In this document: positions 5,448 to 15,236 of the stretch, piece by piece
Numbering within the stretch: position 1 is the first letter of the stretch
Layout: every line of letters begins with the position of its first letter
Source: Bacteroidetes bacterium UBA6161
Lineage (GTDB): Bacteria > Bacteroidota > Bacteroidia > NS11-12g > UBA955
NCBI GenBank assembly: GCA_002422315.1
Contig: DIUJ01000027.1
Span: forward strand, 1-34,868
DNA: 34,868 bases
Direction: 5' to 3'
The notes under the pieces: generated by a model
The model's input: the letters and a program-made list of their open reading frames with translations, nothing else
Databases searched by the model: none
Told to the model about the DNA's origin: nothing
Made by a program: the position numbers and the translations under genes

Positions 5448-8279
5448 ATGAAAGACAATAAAAACATAAACGCACTGGTTATCAGAGGAATAAAACAACA
5501 CAATCTTAATTCGATAAATGTAACTATCCCGCATAATTCTTTCACTGTAGTATCAGGAGTTTCTGGTTCTGGAAAATCTTCTTTAGTATTTGATACTATT
5601 TTTGCAGAAGGTCAAAGACGATATGTAGAGAGTTTGTCTGCTTATGCGAGACAGTTTTTAGGCAAAATGCCTAAACCAGAATTGGATTTTATAGAGGGCC
5701 TAGCTCCTGCCATAGCAATTGAACAAAAAGTTATTAGTAGAAACCCTCGTTCAACCGTTGCTACAGTTACTGAAATTTATGATTACTTAAAACTCCTATT
5801 CGCAAGAGCTGGAGTAATTTATAGCCCAGTAAGCAATACCCCTGTAAAGAAAGATTCTGTAGATGATGTCTGGCAATTTATTGAAAACAATACAAAAAAC
5901 ATAGAATCTATTACAATATTAAGTAAACCTATTGCTTGGGAAAATGCCACAATCTCACTTCAAGAAGAGTTTAAGAAGTTACTAACCAAGGGTTTTGTTA
6001 GGATTTGGAATACTGAATTAGGTTTAATAAGAATAGATAAAAACATCCCAGAAAAACTTGATCTAAGCCAATGTATGATTGTAGTAGATAGAGTTTCGCT
6101 TTCAAATGAAATAGAACAAGAAACTATAAGCAGAGCTAAGGACTCTATAGAAAACGCTTTTTGGGAAGGAAATGGCTCATGCCATATTCTTATGGAAGGC
6201 CTTGACAAAAGGGTATCATTTTCTGACAAACTAGAAAAAGACGGAATGGTATTTTTAGAACCTAATACTAATAATCTGAGTTTTAATAGCCCTGTTGGGG
6301 CTTGTTATAAATGCCAAGGTTTAGGGGAAGTAAACGATTTGGATATCGACCTTATAGTTCCCGACCCTAGCCTATCGGTTTATGATGATGCTGTTGCGCC
6401 GTGGAAAGGCGAGACCATGAAAGAATGGAAACAAAAATTCTTAAAACAGGCATTATTGGATGACTTCCCTATTCATAGAGCATATAACGACTTAACAATA
6501 AAGGAAAAAAATTACCTGTGGGAGAACAATAAGCCTATTAGCTTAAGGGTATTCTTTGATTTTCTTGAAGAAAAGATATATAAAATCCAATACAGGGTAA
6601 TGTTGTCGAGATACAAAGGAAGAACAACATGCACAGAATGTAAAGGTACCAAACTTAGACATGATGCCTCTTATGTAAAACTTGAATTGGTAGAACCGTA
6701 TTTGAATTATGGGGATACTATTTGTTTACATGAAATATTACTTATGAGTTTAAAAGAAGCAAATAATTTCTTTAATGCTTGTAAATTAAAAGGAGCTAAC
6801 AACAAAGCGGCCCAAAGAATTCTGACTGAAATAAAAAACAGGGTCAGCTTTTTAGTGAATGTAGGATTAGGCTACTTAACCCTTCATAGACTTTCTAACA
6901 CCTTGAGTGGAGGTGAGTCACAGCGAATAAGATTGGCAACTTCATTAGGAAGCAGCTTGTCTGGATCTATGTATATACTAGACGAACCAAGTATAGGTCT
7001 ACACCCAAGAGATACGGGACAGCTCATAGAAGTATTAAAAAAATTACAAGCAGATGGGAACACAGTTATAGTGGTAGAACATGAAGAGGATATGATTCGA
7101 CAAGCAGATATTTTGATAGATATAGGTCCGGGAGCAGGAATTAACGGTGGTAATGTAGTATTTTCAGATAATTTTAATTTATTACACACAGCCACAGATT
7201 CACTAACAGCAGACTATTTATTGGGTAGAAAAAATATAAAAATACCTGCGACCAGGAGAACTCCAAAACATTTTATTACAATAAAAGGAGCAAAAGAAAA
7301 CAATTTAAAAAATATAGACGTTTCTTTTCCTTTAGAGACTTTCTGTGCTATTACAGGAGTTAGTGGTTCGGGAAAAACTACCTTAGTTAAAAAAATATTA
7401 TACCCTGCATTGCTAAAAAAACTAGGAGAGTTTAGCAGTGTAAAAACAGGGAAGTATGATGCATTAGAAGGTAAAACTAAATTAATCTCTAAAATAGAAC
7501 TGATTGATCAAAACCCATTGGGGAGGTCTTCTAGAAGCAATCCTGTTACCTATGTAAAAGCATGGGATAGTATTCGGGAATTAATGGCTAGTCAAGGTAT
7601 CTCCAAGGCTAGAAAATACAAACCAAGTCATTTTTCTTTTAATGTAGAAGGAGGACGATGCGAAATGTGTAAAGGAGAAGGAGAAACCAGTATTGAAATG
7701 CAATTTATGGCAGATATAATATTGCCATGTGAAGAATGTAGTGGCCAAAGGTTCAAAGATGAAATTTTAGAAGTTGAGATATCTGGCAAGAATGTATCAG
7801 AGATACTTAATATGACAGTAGATGAAGCATTAGATTTTTTCAACTCGTATAAAAATATTGTAGAGAAACTCCTACCGCTGCAAAAGGTTGGCCTAGGTTA
7901 TGTAAAACTAGGACAATCATCTAGTACATTAAGTGGTGGAGAAGCACAAAGAGTTAAATTAGCTTCTTATTTAATCAAAGGGGTGGCTCAGGAATCAATT
8001 TTATTTATATTTGATGAACCTACTACAGGCCTTCATTTTGATGACATAGTGAAACTCCTTGAATCTCTTCAAGCTTTAATTGAAAAAGGCCATAGCGTAG
8101 TCGTAATTGAGCACAATATGGATATGATAAAAAATGCAGACTACGTGATTGACTTAGGCCCAGAAGGTGGAGAAAAAGGAGGATTCCTTGTGTATAGCGG
8201 AACCCCGGAGGGTTTGGCAGAAATTGAAAACTCTTACACGGGGAGGTATTTAAAAGACAAGTTAAAAAACCAAAATTAA
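5448..8279 (+). CDS. uvrA: UvrABC nucleotide excision repair, damage-recognition ATPase UvrA
   Basis: A full-length 943-residue UvrA, the DNA-damage sensor that loads UvrB. It has two ABC ATPase units. The first Walker A is GVSGSGKSSL (residues 37-46), with signature LSGGESQRIRLA and Walker B YILDEPSIGLHPRD. The second Walker A is GVSGSGKTTLVK, with signature LSGGEAQRVKLA and FDEPTTGLHFDD. Zinc-binding cysteine pairs are present in CYKCQG and CTECKG, and in the C-terminal insertion CEMCKG ... CEECSG. No key residue is missing. The stop codon overlaps that of the convergent pdxH gene. I see no recognisable SOS box. Confidence 0.97.
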   Translation: MKDNKNINALVIRGIKQHNLNSINVTIPHNSFTVVSGVSGSGKSSLVFDTIFAEGQRRYVESLSAYARQFLGKMPKPELDFIEGLAPAIAIEQKVISRNPRSTVATVTEIYDYLKLLFARAGVIYSPVSNTPVKKDSVDDVWQFIENNTKNIESITILSKPIAWENATISLQEEFKKLLTKGFVRIWNTELGLIRIDKNIPEKLDLSQCMIVVDRVSLSNEIEQETISRAKDSIENAFWEGNGSCHILMEGLDKRVSFSDKLEKDGMVFLEPNTNNLSFNSPVGACYKCQGLGEVNDLDIDLIVPDPSLSVYDDAVAPWKGETMKEWKQKFLKQALLDDFPIHRAYNDLTIKEKNYLWENNKPISLRVFFDFLEEKIYKIQYRVMLSRYKGRTTCTECKGTKLRHDASYVKLELVEPYLNYGDTICLHEILLMSLKEANNFFNACKLKGANNKAAQRILTEIKNRVSFLVNVGLGYLTLHRLSNTLSGGESQRIRLATSLGSSLSGSMYILDEPSIGLHPRDTGQLIEVLKKLQADGNTVIVVEHEEDMIRQADILIDIGPGAGINGGNVVFSDNFNLLHTATDSLTADYLLGRKNIKIPATRRTPKHFITIKGAKENNLKNIDVSFPLETFCAITGVSGSGKTTLVKKILYPALLKKLGEFSSVKTGKYDALEGKTKLISKIELIDQNPLGRSSRSNPVTYVKAWDSIRELMASQGISKARKYKPSHFSFNVEGGRCEMCKGEGETSIEMQFMADIILPCEECSGQRFKDEILEVEISGKNVSEILNMTVDEALDFFNSYKNIVEKLLPLQKVGLGYVKLGQSSSTLSGGEAQRVKLASYLIKGVAQESILFIFDEPTTGLHFDDIVKLLESLQALIEKGHSVVVIEHNMDMIKNADYVIDLGPEGGEKGGFLVYSGTPEGLAEIENSYTGRYLKDKLKNQN

Positions 8280-8914
8280 GGCTGAAGCATTTTTTTAACC
8301 CATAAGAATTGGTCTTGCAAAATATACTTTACTCTGTCATGCAATCTACTTTCTCTTCCTTGCCAAAATTCTAACGTTTCGGGAATAATTCTGTAGCCAC
8401 CCCAATGAGCCGGTCTTTTGATTAAAGTTGGATTTTGTCTGTAATATTCAAATTTTTCTTCTATTTCTTTTCTAGAGCTTAATTCTGAACTTTGGTCTGA
8501 AACTACTGCTCCAATTTGACTATCCAATGGTCTTGAGTAAAAATATGCATCGCTTTGTTCCTCCTCAATTTTTTCTACTACTCCCTGAACTCTAACTTGT
8601 CTTTCTAGTTCCAACCATAAAAAACAAGCAGCGGCCTTTTGGTTTTCATAAATTTCTTTACCTTTTGCTGAAAGATAATTTGTGTAAAAAACAAATCCGT
8701 AGTCAATCTCTTTTAACAAAACTACTCTTGCATTGGGCAAGGAATTGATGTCAACAGTAGCCAATGTAAATGCGTTGGGCTCTAAAACACTAGAATTTAC
8801 TGCTTCTCTAAGCCAAATCTTAAACTGTTCAATTGGATTTTCCAATGCTTGAGACATGTCAAACGTAGCCTTTTTGTAGTTTTGTCTTAGTGCTTTTAAC
8901 TCCTGATTATTCAT
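8276..8914 (-). CDS. pdxH: Pyridoxine/pyridoxamine 5'-phosphate oxidase
   Basis: A 212-residue FMN flavoprotein that oxidises pyridoxine or pyridoxamine phosphate to pyridoxal phosphate, the last step of B6 synthesis and salvage. Family landmarks are NARVVLLKEIDYGFVFYTNY, a short stretch around SAKGKEI, FLWLELERQVRVQG, YFYSRPLDSQIGA (substrate and FMN phosphate contacts), HWGGYRIIPETLEFWQG and the C-terminal SRLHDR. The ATG at 8914 gives the usual family start; an in-frame start 30 nt upstream would add ten unconserved residues. A TAAAATTTG sequence, a near match to the -7 box, ends 4 nt before this ATG. The last codon overlaps the uvrA stop. Confidence 0.94.
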   Translation of the reverse strand: MNNQELKALRQNYKKATFDMSQALENPIEQFKIWLREAVNSSVLEPNAFTLATVDINSLPNARVVLLKEIDYGFVFYTNYLSAKGKEIYENQKAAACFLWLELERQVRVQGVVEKIEEEQSDAYFYSRPLDSQIGAVVSDQSSELSSRKEIEEKFEYYRQNPTLIKRPAHWGGYRIIPETLEFWQGRESRLHDRVKYILQDQFLWVKKMLQP

Positions 8915-8942
8915 ATGGCAAATTTTACTAAATATTTGACAC

Positions 8943-8976
8943 AAAAAAACCCTGAATAAAACTATTCAGGGTTTTT
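8943..8976. terminator. Intrinsic terminator of the PKD protein gene (bidirectional form)
   Basis: The stem CCCTGAATA (8950-8958) pairs with TATTCAGGG (8963-8971) around a 4-nt loop and is flanked by A/T runs on both sides. It lies 17 nt beyond the stop codon of the minus-strand gene ending at 8993 and just upstream of pdxH, so its main role is to end the PKD gene transcript. Confidence 0.9.
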
Positions 8977-8992
8977 CGATATCTGATTTAAT

Positions 8993-11900
8993 CTACTGGA
9001 TAATTAGTTTCTGAACAAAAACTCTTTCCCCTGAAGTTATCCTTAAATTATAAACTCCAACAGCTAATCCATCAATACCCACAGGATGATTTAGATTTCT
9101 ATTGGCAATTAACTCTTCGTAAAGAGTGGCTCCTAATAAATTTGTTATTTCAATTTTGTTGATTACAACAGCCTTATTATTACGTATTACAAAAGTACCA
9201 TTTGATGGATTTGGGAAAATTTCCAAACCACTCTCCGCCAAATTTTTGTTTAAATTAAGATTAAGTACTTCATGCTCTATTCTCTTTTTACAAGAACACC
9301 CATCAAAATTAACTACAGAAAGTTCTACGAAAAAAGTTCCGTTTTTATTGTATTGGTATGTTGGTATGGAATCAGATGATTTATTCCCGTCTCCAAAATC
9401 CCAACTGTAGGTTGTATGATTTTTTACAGCAGGAACAAATTTGTATGCTCTATGCCCTGGCAAGTAAGTATCTACAATTTCAAAATCGCAATCTGGTACT
9501 TCTTTAGAATACACAGGCTTGGTAATAGAATCTATACATCCTCCGCTTACAGAAGCAACAAGAGTTACCTGGTAAGTTTCTCCTTTAGCATTTGAGTAAG
9601 TGTGGCTTGGGCTCTTTTGCGTTGAAGCATTTCCGTCTCCAAATTTCCAACTATAGTTCACAAAATCAGTAGCTGATTGAGTGGAGTTGTTAAACTTAAG
9701 CTGTTGTCCTGCACAAACTTCAGTAAAGTTAAAGTTAGCTTTAGCCATAACACGAATGTTGATCACTTTTGTGATAGTGTTGTTACATCCATTTTGTTGA
9801 ATAGTAGCTTTAAGAGTTACATTTTTATTACCTGTAGAGGTGAAATTAAATGAAGGATTTTCTAATTGAGAACTACCTTGCCCATTAAAATTCCACTCGT
9901 ACAAAGTAGTAAAACCATTATGAGAGATTGTTTTATTTACAAATTGAGTTGGGTCTATATCGCAAGCTTTATCCCACTCAAAATTTGCATACGGCGACTC
10001 TTTTATTACAATATTTTTAATTAAGGTATCCTCACAACCATTGTTAGATCTTGCAACTAATCTTACAGGAAAAGTACCTGAAGAATCAAATTTATGAGAT
10101 GAATTTTGTGTATTAGCTGTTGCTCCTGTTCCAAAATCCCATGCGGAGGTATAAGTTCCTCCTGCTATTGAAGAGGTATTTGTAAATACTATAATGGATC
10201 CAGCACAAACATTGTTATTCGATTCTACAAAATTAGCTTTCGGTGTTTGATAAATAGTAACAGGAGTTTCTAAGGAATCCTTACATCCATTTGCAGCAGT
10301 AACGATTAGTCTTGGATTGTAAGTGTTTACAGCAGAATATTTGTATGTTGGGGAATTTGAGTTAGAAACTCCGCCATCTCCAAATTTCCAAAAAGAGGTA
10401 AAACAATTGTTAATGCATCCACTTGGTTTGTAGTTTGTATTGTTTGTGAATGTAACGTTTTGCCCTAAGCAACCATTGCTAGCTGTATAGGTTGCAACAG
10501 GACTTTCTCTTACCACTACAGTTAAGGACGTATCTTTAGTAATTCCTAAATTCGAGGTTGCCCTTAATCTAACTAAATAGCTTCCAGCAGAGGCGAAAAC
10601 ATGTTTAGGATTTGCTTCTGAGCTAGAGTCGGTAGTTCCAAAATACCATTTATATGTCATGCTACCTGAACTAATGGTGCTATTGTTTGTAAAAACTGTT
10701 TCGCCTTTTTCACAAGCCAAACTAAAGTTAAAATTTGTTTTTGGCGTAGGGGCAATAAAAATCTCTTTCGAGAAGCTAGAATCACAACCTAATGAATTTC
10801 TCAAATCTTTTAAAACTACATTTATTCTAACTGTTGAGTCCGCCCAACCAGCACGAGGAATGTAGCGAAGTTTTCCATTTCCTGAGGAACCAGGGAAGGA
10901 TAAAATTGTAGTATCGGAAGTGGGTATAGGAGTTCCATTTATTGTAGCCATAGACAATTCTGAAATTGTCCAATCGATTCCGAAAGAAGCATTGGTATAA
11001 CCTCTAGGTGTAGTTAACTCATAAGTAAGAGTATCTCTTTCTTTTGCTATATCGCGAGGGAATCCAGGAGTTCCTGTAAAAGGAGTAGAAATTTGGAACT
11101 GCGAACCATTAGGAGATTCAATAGGCCTAAACGCCCTTCTGGTTTTTCCTGTTTTACAAACTACTGAATAATAAAACGAACCGCCATATCCAAAGGCTGT
11201 GAGGGTTGCATTTGTAAATGGAGCATTAGGAAATACATCAGAAGAAAAAGATTTGATTTGAGAATTTTCCATAATGATGGGAGCTCCTGATGCAAAAGAC
11301 AAAGTGTTTGCAGTAGTATTTAGTAAGCAAAGGCCTAAGGTATCTCCTGCTTTCACAAATATACTTCCTACAAAAACCTTTGTGTTGGCACCTAAATATG
11401 TTACGGTATCTGTGTAATTTTTATTCCATCCACTAGAAGATGAAATAAAATTTTGGTAAGGACCACTTCTAACAAACACTTCATAGCCATAATCTGTATT
11501 TACAGCCGACCTACCCGTAACTTCTAAAGAATCTAAATACAAATCTGTTTTTGCAATAAGGTTTAAGAACAAACCCGAGTTAATTGCATTATAACCAACA
11601 GAAGGATTTACATTTGTTAGAGGGTGTTTAAAATTTGATACAGTAGCTTTTTCTACAAACACTACAGTATCTTTATTCACCAAACCCAAGGGAAAAGATT
11701 TTCCTCTTCTTACATCTGTATTACTTAGAGAATCTGTAAACCAAAAAGCTGTTTCTCCTGTAAGAACGGAAACGGAATCTGTAAAGCTCTTATTTGCCCC
11801 GCAAAATGTTGTATCTTTTGAAGTTGTAAAAGTTGGAGATTTTAAATTTCTAAAGTTTGTAATTAATATGGTATCTGAGTTGAACCTTACTTGATCCCCT

Positions 11901-12745
11901 ATTAATTCAGAATTAATTGTAAAAGTATAAGGCACATCTGCCGAAATGTCAATAGTGGAAGAAAACGAAACTGTTGTATCTTTACAAGTTGGTAAAGAGG
12001 ATATTGTAATATTTCTAGTTTGGGTAGAATTTCCATCAAAAATTTGTGCTTTGATTGGCAAATTTGAAATATTTGAAGTTCCCGCATTTTTAACTTTAAC
12101 AGTTAAAACTGCAGCAGAGTTTGCACAACCTTGAGGTTTTGGGTTTACCATAGAAACCATTTGGGCATTAAGTGATTTGGGGGCAGATGCTGTAAAAACA
12201 ACAATATTGTCAATAGCCCAGTGTCCACCATCATTACTTTGCCATCTAAACCTAATTTTTGCGTTACATAAATTTCTAGAAACACGAGATATTTCTACTG
12301 TGTCTCGCGACCCAGAAGATACATTATACGTTCTAATTATCTCCCAGGATTCTCCATTAAATGCTTCAATAACCCCTGTTGTTGCAATACCAGTTATCAA
12401 ATAGGTATCGAATGCTACATACACCGTATCGTGCCCTTGTGTAGAAAATTCTTTAGAAACCAATCCGATATTCTCAAATGTAGCATTTAGAGAATAATTG
12501 TCACCATCGAAGATTGCAAAATTTCCAGCGAAATTCCCGCCTGGTGAACGAAAACCTGGATTGTCGAACCGCCAAGAATCTGTTGCTACAGAAGTGGTAT
12601 AATATTGTTCAATTACCCAGCCAGAAGGAGCTGTGGAAGGCGCCACGGCAGAAGTAAAGTTCTCTGTTAATAGAACTGTTTGAGCTTTTGTACTAAATAC
12701 AAGCAAACAAACAAAGAGCCATAGAATAGTAATTTTTCTTTTCAT
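8993..12745 (-). CDS. Large secreted PKD-repeat protein with T9SS C-terminal sorting domain
   Basis: A 1250-residue protein with a signal peptide (residues 1-21, ending STKAQ). Residues about 25-190 look like a carbohydrate-binding or cleaved-adhesin-type jelly roll (TENFTSA ... GHWAIDNIVVF). A middle region with CARDB-like and unassigned beta domains follows (about 190-670). At least six PKD repeats run from about 690 to 1140, recognisable by FGDGN or FGTG followed by SPTYKYS- or NPKHVF-type strands. The last 80 residues are a type A T9SS sorting domain (GLEIFPNPSNGTFVI ... GVYNLRITSG ... QKLIIQ), implying export by type IX secretion and cell-surface attachment or release. No catalytic domain is recognised; adhesion is the most likely role. 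Confidence 0.87.
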   Translation of the reverse strand: MKRKITILWLFVCLLVFSTKAQTVLLTENFTSAVAPSTAPSGWVIEQYYTTSVATDSWRFDNPGFRSPGGNFAGNFAIFDGDNYSLNATFENIGLVSKEFSTQGHDTVYVAFDTYLITGIATTGVIEAFNGESWEIIRTYNVSSGSRDTVEISRVSRNLCNAKIRFRWQSNDGGHWAIDNIVVFTASAPKSLNAQMVSMVNPKPQGCANSAAVLTVKVKNAGTSNISNLPIKAQIFDGNSTQTRNITISSLPTCKDTTVSFSSTIDISADVPYTFTINSELIGDQVRFNSDTILITNFRNLKSPTFTTSKDTTFCGANKSFTDSVSVLTGETAFWFTDSLSNTDVRRGKSFPLGLVNKDTVVFVEKATVSNFKHPLTNVNPSVGYNAINSGLFLNLIAKTDLYLDSLEVTGRSAVNTDYGYEVFVRSGPYQNFISSSSGWNKNYTDTVTYLGANTKVFVGSIFVKAGDTLGLCLLNTTANTLSFASGAPIIMENSQIKSFSSDVFPNAPFTNATLTAFGYGGSFYYSVVCKTGKTRRAFRPIESPNGSQFQISTPFTGTPGFPRDIAKERDTLTYELTTPRGYTNASFGIDWTISELSMATINGTPIPTSDTTILSFPGSSGNGKLRYIPRAGWADSTVRINVVLKDLRNSLGCDSSFSKEIFIAPTPKTNFNFSLACEKGETVFTNNSTISSGSMTYKWYFGTTDSSSEANPKHVFASAGSYLVRLRATSNLGITKDTSLTVVVRESPVATYTASNGCLGQNVTFTNNTNYKPSGCINNCFTSFWKFGDGGVSNSNSPTYKYSAVNTYNPRLIVTAANGCKDSLETPVTIYQTPKANFVESNNNVCAGSIIVFTNTSSIAGGTYTSAWDFGTGATANTQNSSHKFDSSGTFPVRLVARSNNGCEDTLIKNIVIKESPYANFEWDKACDIDPTQFVNKTISHNGFTTLYEWNFNGQGSSQLENPSFNFTSTGNKNVTLKATIQQNGCNNTITKVINIRVMAKANFNFTEVCAGQQLKFNNSTQSATDFVNYSWKFGDGNASTQKSPSHTYSNAKGETYQVTLVASVSGGCIDSITKPVYSKEVPDCDFEIVDTYLPGHRAYKFVPAVKNHTTYSWDFGDGNKSSDSIPTYQYNKNGTFFVELSVVNFDGCSCKKRIEHEVLNLNLNKNLAESGLEIFPNPSNGTFVIRNNKAVVINKIEITNLLGATLYEELIANRNLNHPVGIDGLAVGVYNLRITSGERVFVQKLIIQ

Positions 12746-12762
12746 ACGTAATTAATTTAATT

Positions 12763-12795
12763 CAAATGTATAAAAAAAAAAGCTACTTAAACAAA
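12763..12795 (-). promoter_or_regulatory. Promoter of the PKD protein gene
   Basis: TTTG (12795-12792), 21 nt, then TACATTTG (12770-12763) on the minus strand. Both boxes are exact and the gap is at the long end. The expected leader is about 12-15 nt. It lies between the purL terminator and the start codon. Confidence 0.65.
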
Positions 12796-12839
12796 ATAAA
12801 TTATTACTGCAACTTTTTCATCCAATCAATTAAGAGATT

Positions 12840-12870
12840 AAAATAAAAAGCCACCTTTAAATCAGGTGGC
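12840..12870 (-). terminator. Intrinsic terminator of purL
   Basis: On the minus strand GCCACCT (12870-12864) pairs with AGGTGGC (12856-12850) and is followed by TTTTTATTTT. It lies 28 nt beyond the purL stop codon. Confidence 0.9.
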
Positions 12871-12897
12871 CTTTAGTATAATTCTTAGAGAGAAAGA

Positions 12898-15132
12898 TTA
12901 ATTAAGTTTCTTTGCTATCGCATGAGAATAAATCTCTTTGTAGTCTTGTACCTTTCCAAATTCCAAATCATTTATAATTATAGAACTGCCTTCAACGATT
13001 CCGATATTTTGAAAGTCTATTGTTAAATTACCCATCAAAGTTTCAAACGTCTCTTTATGATTAGGATTTATTGTTATTAAAACTCTGCTTTGAGCTTCTC
13101 CAAATAATGTAGCATCCATTCTGTTTTTGATGTCAATTTTGATATTAGCGCCAAAATTATTTAAAAAACCTTTTTCCATAAGTGCTACAAATAAACCTCC
13201 TTCAGCTAGATCATGAGCAGAAACAACAATTCCTTCTCTAATAGCTTTTTTTATTGCTTCTTGAAGGTCAAATTCTTTATCTAAATTGAAGTAAGGAGCC
13301 GGTGAAAATTCAACATTTCTTATTTTTGATAAATACTGAGAAGAATTTAAGCATTCCATTTGTTCTCCAATCAGATAGATTAAGTCGCCTTGATTTTGGA
13401 ATGAAAGACCTGTTTGCAAAGAAGAATCTTCCAATAAACCTATCATTCCAATAGTAGGGGTAGGATAAACAGCGATTCCATCCGAACTTTGGTTATAAAA
13501 GCTCACATTGCCTCCTGTAACGGGTGTCTCGAATTTGGTACAAGCTATTCTCATTCCATCAATAGCATGTTTAAATTGGTAATAAACACCTTTATCATAA
13601 GGATTTCCGAAATTCAAACAATTTGTTACACCTGTAGGTATTCCACCCGAACAAACAATATTTCTAGCCGCTTCTGCTACTGCAATGGCAGTTCCTACTT
13701 CGGGGTTAGAATACACATATCTCGAATTACAATCTACTGTTAATGCCAAAGATCTATTTGTACCTTTTATTTTAACAATTGCAGCATCAGAGGGCTTTTG
13801 TGTGCTTTGATTTACTGTACCTACCATGCTGTCATATTGTTCATAAACCCATTTTTTGGAAGCTATATTAGGTAAAGCAGTTATTTTTCTGGAGATTTCT
13901 ACAGCAGAATTATCTCCAGATTGGGTTAGTTCTATGTCTTTAACCTGGCTCAAGTCAAAAGACCTTATTTTTTCAAAATAAGCTGGTTCCTCCCATTCTC
14001 TGTGGTACACAGGAGTAGAGCCTCCAAGAGCAAGTGCTTCTGCAGGAATATCGGCTTCCAATTCGCCATTCATGTAGTACTTTACATTCTTGGTATCGGT
14101 AACTACGCCTATTTGTGCAAACTCTAGATCCCACTTTCTGAAAATCTCTTCAGCTATGGACTCTTTTCCTTTTTGTAAAACTACTAGCATTCTCTCTTGA
14201 GATTCAGATAAAAGGATTTCCCACCCTTTCATATTGGCTTGACGTAAAGGCACCTTATCTAACCAAATATCCATTCCTGTTTCACTTTTTGCGCTCATTT
14301 CACTTGTAGAACAAGTAATACCAGCGGCACCCATATCTTGCATTCCTACAATTATACCAGCATCTAAAAGTTCCATTGATGCTTCCAATATTAACTTTTC
14401 GAAAAAAGGATCTCCAACCTGAACAGCTGGCAAATCTTCTGCAGCATTTTCTCCAATATCTTTAGAAGCAAAAGCGGCACCATGAATCCCATCCTTACCT
14501 GTAGTTGAACCAAAAATATAGACTGGATTTCCTACGCCTTCTGCTATAGCAGAAATGGTTTTACCTACTTGAGCAATACCCACACTCATGGCATTTACCA
14601 AAATATTTGTTTCATAACAATCGTCAAAATACACCTCTCCCCCTACTGTAGGAATTCCAAATGCATTGCCATAGTCCCCTATTCCTTTAACTACCCCTTT
14701 GGCTAGCCATTTGGTTCTGTCCGTATCTATGTTACCAAAGCGTAAGCTATTCAATTGGGCAATTGGCCTAGCCCCCATAGAGAAGATATCTCTGTTTATC
14801 CCTCCAACGCCTGTAGCCGCACCTTGGTATGGTTCAATTGCGCTTGGGTGGTTGTGTGACTCTATCTTGAATGCGCATGCAAGACCATCGCCAATATCTA
14901 CCAAGCCTGCATTTTCTTCACCGGCTTCTGCAAGCATAAACTTGCCTTTTTTAGGTAGAGTTTTTAACCATACAATAGAGTTTTTGTAAGAGCAATGCTC
15001 GCTCCACATAACTGAAAATATACTCAATTCTGTAAAATTGGGTGTTCTTCCTAATATTGATTGTATTTGCTCAAATTCTTCTGGCAATAGACCTAAAGAT
15101 TGTGCTGTTTGAACGGTTGGCAATTTTTCCAT
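12898..15132 (-). CDS. purL: Phosphoribosylformylglycinamidine synthase, small type PurL
   Basis: A 744-residue PurL, the length of the small (Bacillus/archaeal) form that needs separate PurQ glutaminase and PurS subunits, unlike the 1300-residue single-chain enzyme. It converts FGAR, ATP and ammonia to FGAM in purine synthesis. Landmarks are SEHCSYK with catalytic H46, IESHNHPSAIEPYQGAATG (91-108) for ATP and magnesium binding, GDPFFEKL, QDMGAAGITCSTSEM, and the second-half repeat NCLNFGNPYDKGVY and HDLAEGGLFVAL. PurQ and PurS are not in this window. It has its own promoter and terminator, so it is a single-gene transcription unit. Confidence 0.96.
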   Translation of the reverse strand: MEKLPTVQTAQSLGLLPEEFEQIQSILGRTPNFTELSIFSVMWSEHCSYKNSIVWLKTLPKKGKFMLAEAGEENAGLVDIGDGLACAFKIESHNHPSAIEPYQGAATGVGGINRDIFSMGARPIAQLNSLRFGNIDTDRTKWLAKGVVKGIGDYGNAFGIPTVGGEVYFDDCYETNILVNAMSVGIAQVGKTISAIAEGVGNPVYIFGSTTGKDGIHGAAFASKDIGENAAEDLPAVQVGDPFFEKLILEASMELLDAGIIVGMQDMGAAGITCSTSEMSAKSETGMDIWLDKVPLRQANMKGWEILLSESQERMLVVLQKGKESIAEEIFRKWDLEFAQIGVVTDTKNVKYYMNGELEADIPAEALALGGSTPVYHREWEEPAYFEKIRSFDLSQVKDIELTQSGDNSAVEISRKITALPNIASKKWVYEQYDSMVGTVNQSTQKPSDAAIVKIKGTNRSLALTVDCNSRYVYSNPEVGTAIAVAEAARNIVCSGGIPTGVTNCLNFGNPYDKGVYYQFKHAIDGMRIACTKFETPVTGGNVSFYNQSSDGIAVYPTPTIGMIGLLEDSSLQTGLSFQNQGDLIYLIGEQMECLNSSQYLSKIRNVEFSPAPYFNLDKEFDLQEAIKKAIREGIVVSAHDLAEGGLFVALMEKGFLNNFGANIKIDIKNRMDATLFGEAQSRVLITINPNHKETFETLMGNLTIDFQNIGIVEGSSIIINDLEFGKVQDYKEIYSHAIAKKLN

Positions 15133-15163
15133 GGATGAATTACGAATGTTATAAATTAGATTG

Positions 15164-15193
15164 CAAAATTAACTTAAAAAAAACTTAGACAAA
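15164..15193 (-). promoter_or_regulatory. purL promoter
   Basis: TTTG (15193-15190), 18 nt, then TAATTTTG (15171-15164) on the minus strand, both exact consensus boxes. The predicted start near 15158 gives a leader of about 25 nt. Confidence 0.75.
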
Positions 15194-15236
15194 AATCTAA
15201 ATTTACAAAGTTGTAAGAAAGTGAAAGAGGGAGACT

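Noticed and set aside
15209..15236. Possible hairpin after the AI-2E gene (GTAAG...CTTTAC) as a terminator
   Set aside because: The pairing is short and interrupted, without a T-run, so it is not convincing.
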